A stretch of 6,439 nucleotides of DNA from Planctomycetota bacterium (GTDB taxonomy: Bacteria; Planctomycetota; Phycisphaerae; Sedimentisphaerales; Anaerohalosphaeraceae), in the NCBI GenBank assembly GCA_003644215.1, contig QNBU01000069.1:1-6439 (forward strand), written 5' to 3'. A model generated the notes under the pieces. It was not told the DNA's origin and ran no database searches. It was given only the letters and a program-made list of their open reading frames with translations. A program made the position numbers and the translations under genes. The first letter of the stretch is position 1. Each line of letters begins with the position of its first letter. This document shows positions 5,435 to 6,439 of the stretch, piece by piece.

Positions 5435-6112
5435 TTATTGGGCTGATTCAAGTTCAAATGTCATTGTATAAGGAATATACAGTTGCACATTTTTGTCATC
5501 AATCTGTCGAATTTGTACGGCATTTTCAAGTCCCGAGATAGTAATTTTACCCACAAAATTCATTGTTGACTTTATGTATTTTACATCCTCTGCAATTTTC
5601 TTGAGAATTTCACCTCTGTATTGATCCGGGGCTTTAATGGCAAGTTGAATTTCTCCCAGTGAATGGTCGCACTTCTCTGGCCATTTGATTGAGACAATGA
5701 ACTGCCTAATGCGTTTAACACAATCATAAACATCCGTATCTTTATCGAGTTTAGCTAATACCTTGACCCGTGCCTCCGATGTTCTGGAATCGAGCCATTT
5801 GCTAGCAGAGGCTGAAAGTGACAGCGTTCCCTGGAATATTTCAATACCTTTTCGTTTTTGTGCTTCGGTAACAATCGTATTCTGAAATTCTTTCAATTCA
5901 GCCGCTCTTTCAACCGGATCAGCCTGCTTACTTACAATTATAAGTGTCATGGATACATAATCGGCCTGTTTGGCCAGTGTTACTGCCACGATAGGAGTGT
6001 TGTAATCATAATTTCCGCCCCCGTAGGACTTTGCGAAAGAGTACAAGCCTGCATTGGCTTGTGCCATAGAAAGAATCAAAACGATTACAATGAAAAATCT
6101 GCTATGCCTCAT
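5435..6112 (-). CDS. Exported SIMPL-domain-like (DUF541) protein
   Basis: This is a 225-residue protein with a signal peptide: basic start (RHSR), hydrophobic stretch at 6-16, and an ANA site at 19-21, predicting cleavage before Gly22 and export. The mature part has SIMPL-like features: a strand near 51-60 (DYVSMTLIIV), a long helix with many Ala/Glu/Lys (about 66-88), a strand with GTLSLSASA (95-103), and a C-terminal block of IAEDVKYIKSTMNFVGKITISGLEN followed by QIRQIDDKNVQLYIPYTMTFEL. Known SIMPL proteins (such as E. coli YggE and BP26) are periplasmic and of debated function, some linked to oxidative stress. The match is by pattern only and may be distant. It is AT-richer than its neighbours. 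The start has GAAAGGA about 7 bases upstream and a clear promoter. It is first in a probable two-gene unit with prmC. Confidence 0.6.
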   Translation of the reverse strand: MRHSRFFIVIVLILSMAQANAGLYSFAKSYGGGNYDYNTPIVAVTLAKQADYVSMTLIIVSKQADPVERAAELKEFQNTIVTEAQKRKGIEIFQGTLSLSASASKWLDSRTSEARVKVLAKLDKDTDVYDCVKRIRQFIVSIKWPEKCDHSLGEIQLAIKAPDQYRGEILKKIAEDVKYIKSTMNFVGKITISGLENAVQIRQIDDKNVQLYIPYTMTFELESAQ

Positions 6113-6154
6113 GTTAAATTCCTTTCTTTAATATTTTTCGATAAGTTGATTCTT

Positions 6155-6182
6155 ATTATAGACACATAATGTGCGGAAGCAA
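6155..6182 (-). promoter_or_regulatory. Promoter for the SIMPL-like gene and prmC
   Basis: On the minus strand TTGCTT (6177-6182) and a perfect TATAAT (6155-6160) are separated by 16 bases. The -10 box ends 42 bases before the ATG, giving a leader of about 35 bases that contains a good ribosome site. The -35 matches the consensus only in TTG. Confidence 0.55.
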
Positions 6183-6199
6183 TTTTTTTCCCTCATAGC

Positions 6200-6228
6200 T
6201 TGAAAAACAACCATTTATGCAGTATTTT
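6200..6228 (+). promoter_or_regulatory. Probable promoter for the thioesterase gene
   Basis: TTGAAA (6200-6205, five of six consensus) and TATTTT (6223-6228, four of six) are 17 bases apart. They lie 40-50 bases before the thioesterase start and point away from the promoter of the SIMPL-like gene. The -10 is weak. Confidence 0.4.
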
Positions 6229-6276
6229 ACTTTCATAATCCGAAGACTGTGGACTAAAGACCGGAGAATGAAACGA

Positions 6277-6439
6277 ATGCGTGTAGAGCCCCGAAGTACC
6301 GATTACCAGGATGAGCCGTCGATTGAGTTTCCCGATTGCACGAGCGTTGACGAGTGTACGATTACTATCGTTCCGCGGTATAGTGAGACCGATCAGGCGG
6401 GTATCGTGCATCATACGGTTTATCCGGTCTGGTTTGAGA
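6277..6439 (+). CDS. Acyl-CoA thioesterase, 4HBT/YbgC-type hotdog fold (partial)
   Basis: The frame is open from the start codon to the window's right edge, so only the N-terminal 54 or so residues are visible. The signature is IVPRYSETDQAGIVHHTVYPVWFE, matching the first strand and active-site helix of the 4-hydroxybenzoyl-CoA thioesterase / YbgC family, which hydrolyses acyl-CoA thioesters in the cytoplasm. The Asp of TDQAGIV corresponds to catalytic Asp17 of the Pseudomonas 4HBT enzyme and Asp18 of YbgC. I prefer ATG 6277 because GGAG (6263-6266) lies 10 bases upstream; ATG 6268, three codons earlier, has the same GGAG only one base away. An ATG at 6217 is also in frame but has no ribosome site. 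About 30 residues precede the domain, longer than in YbgC. It is divergent from the SIMPL-like gene; the substrate is unknown. Confidence 0.85.
   Translation, partial: MRVEPRSTDYQDEPSIEFPDCTSVDECTITIVPRYSETDQAGIVHHTVYPVWFE

Noticed and set aside
6193..6414. 73-residue open frame on the minus strand
   Set aside because: It is antisense to the thioesterase signature TDQAGIVHH, which is much stronger evidence of coding on the plus strand.

Overview
The window looks like ordinary bacterial chromosome carrying housekeeping and conserved genes, separated by intergenic spacers unusually rich in palindromic repeats. I infer a Planctomycetota-type organism (Phycisphaerae / Sedimentisphaerales-like). 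The grounds are the eukaryote/archaea-type single-chain glycyl-tRNA synthetase, the style of the PrmC N-terminus, and the REP-like GTGGCACGG hairpins and decamer spacer repeats that I associate with such genomes. This is a family-level impression, not proof. Base composition is moderate; the SIMPL-like gene is clearly AT-richer than its neighbours.

Layout, left to right. Positions 1-163 hold a pair of inverted hairpins (REPIN-like), a long hairpin and a short perfect palindrome, placed directly before a 69-residue XRE/Cro-type regulator (+). A three-way-junction (cloverleaf) palindrome fills the gap between that regulator and the convergent purE (-). purE is divergent from a MEMO1-like protein, the AmmeMemoRadiSam system protein B (+), and a double REP hairpin lies between their starts. 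After a 301-base convergent gap with possible RNA structure comes a YhcH/YjgK/YiaL (DUF386) family protein (-). Next is a spacer with short tandem decamers, then glyS (-) with its own promoter and another REP hairpin. The last minus-strand unit is a SIMPL-domain-like exported protein followed 6 bases later by prmC, which begins with TTG. Finally a divergent hotdog-fold acyl-CoA thioesterase (+) runs off the right edge.

How the genes relate. purE (purine synthesis), glyS (Gly-tRNA charging) and prmC (release-factor methylation) are core functions and do not form one pathway. The only tight transcription unit is SIMPL-like gene to prmC. The others appear to be single genes with their own signals. 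I see no defence, CRISPR, phage or secondary-metabolite system. The most unusual content is the non-coding repeats: at least four distinct palindromic or tandem types within 6.4 kb, which suggests active or recent REP/RAYT-type repeat spread in this genome.
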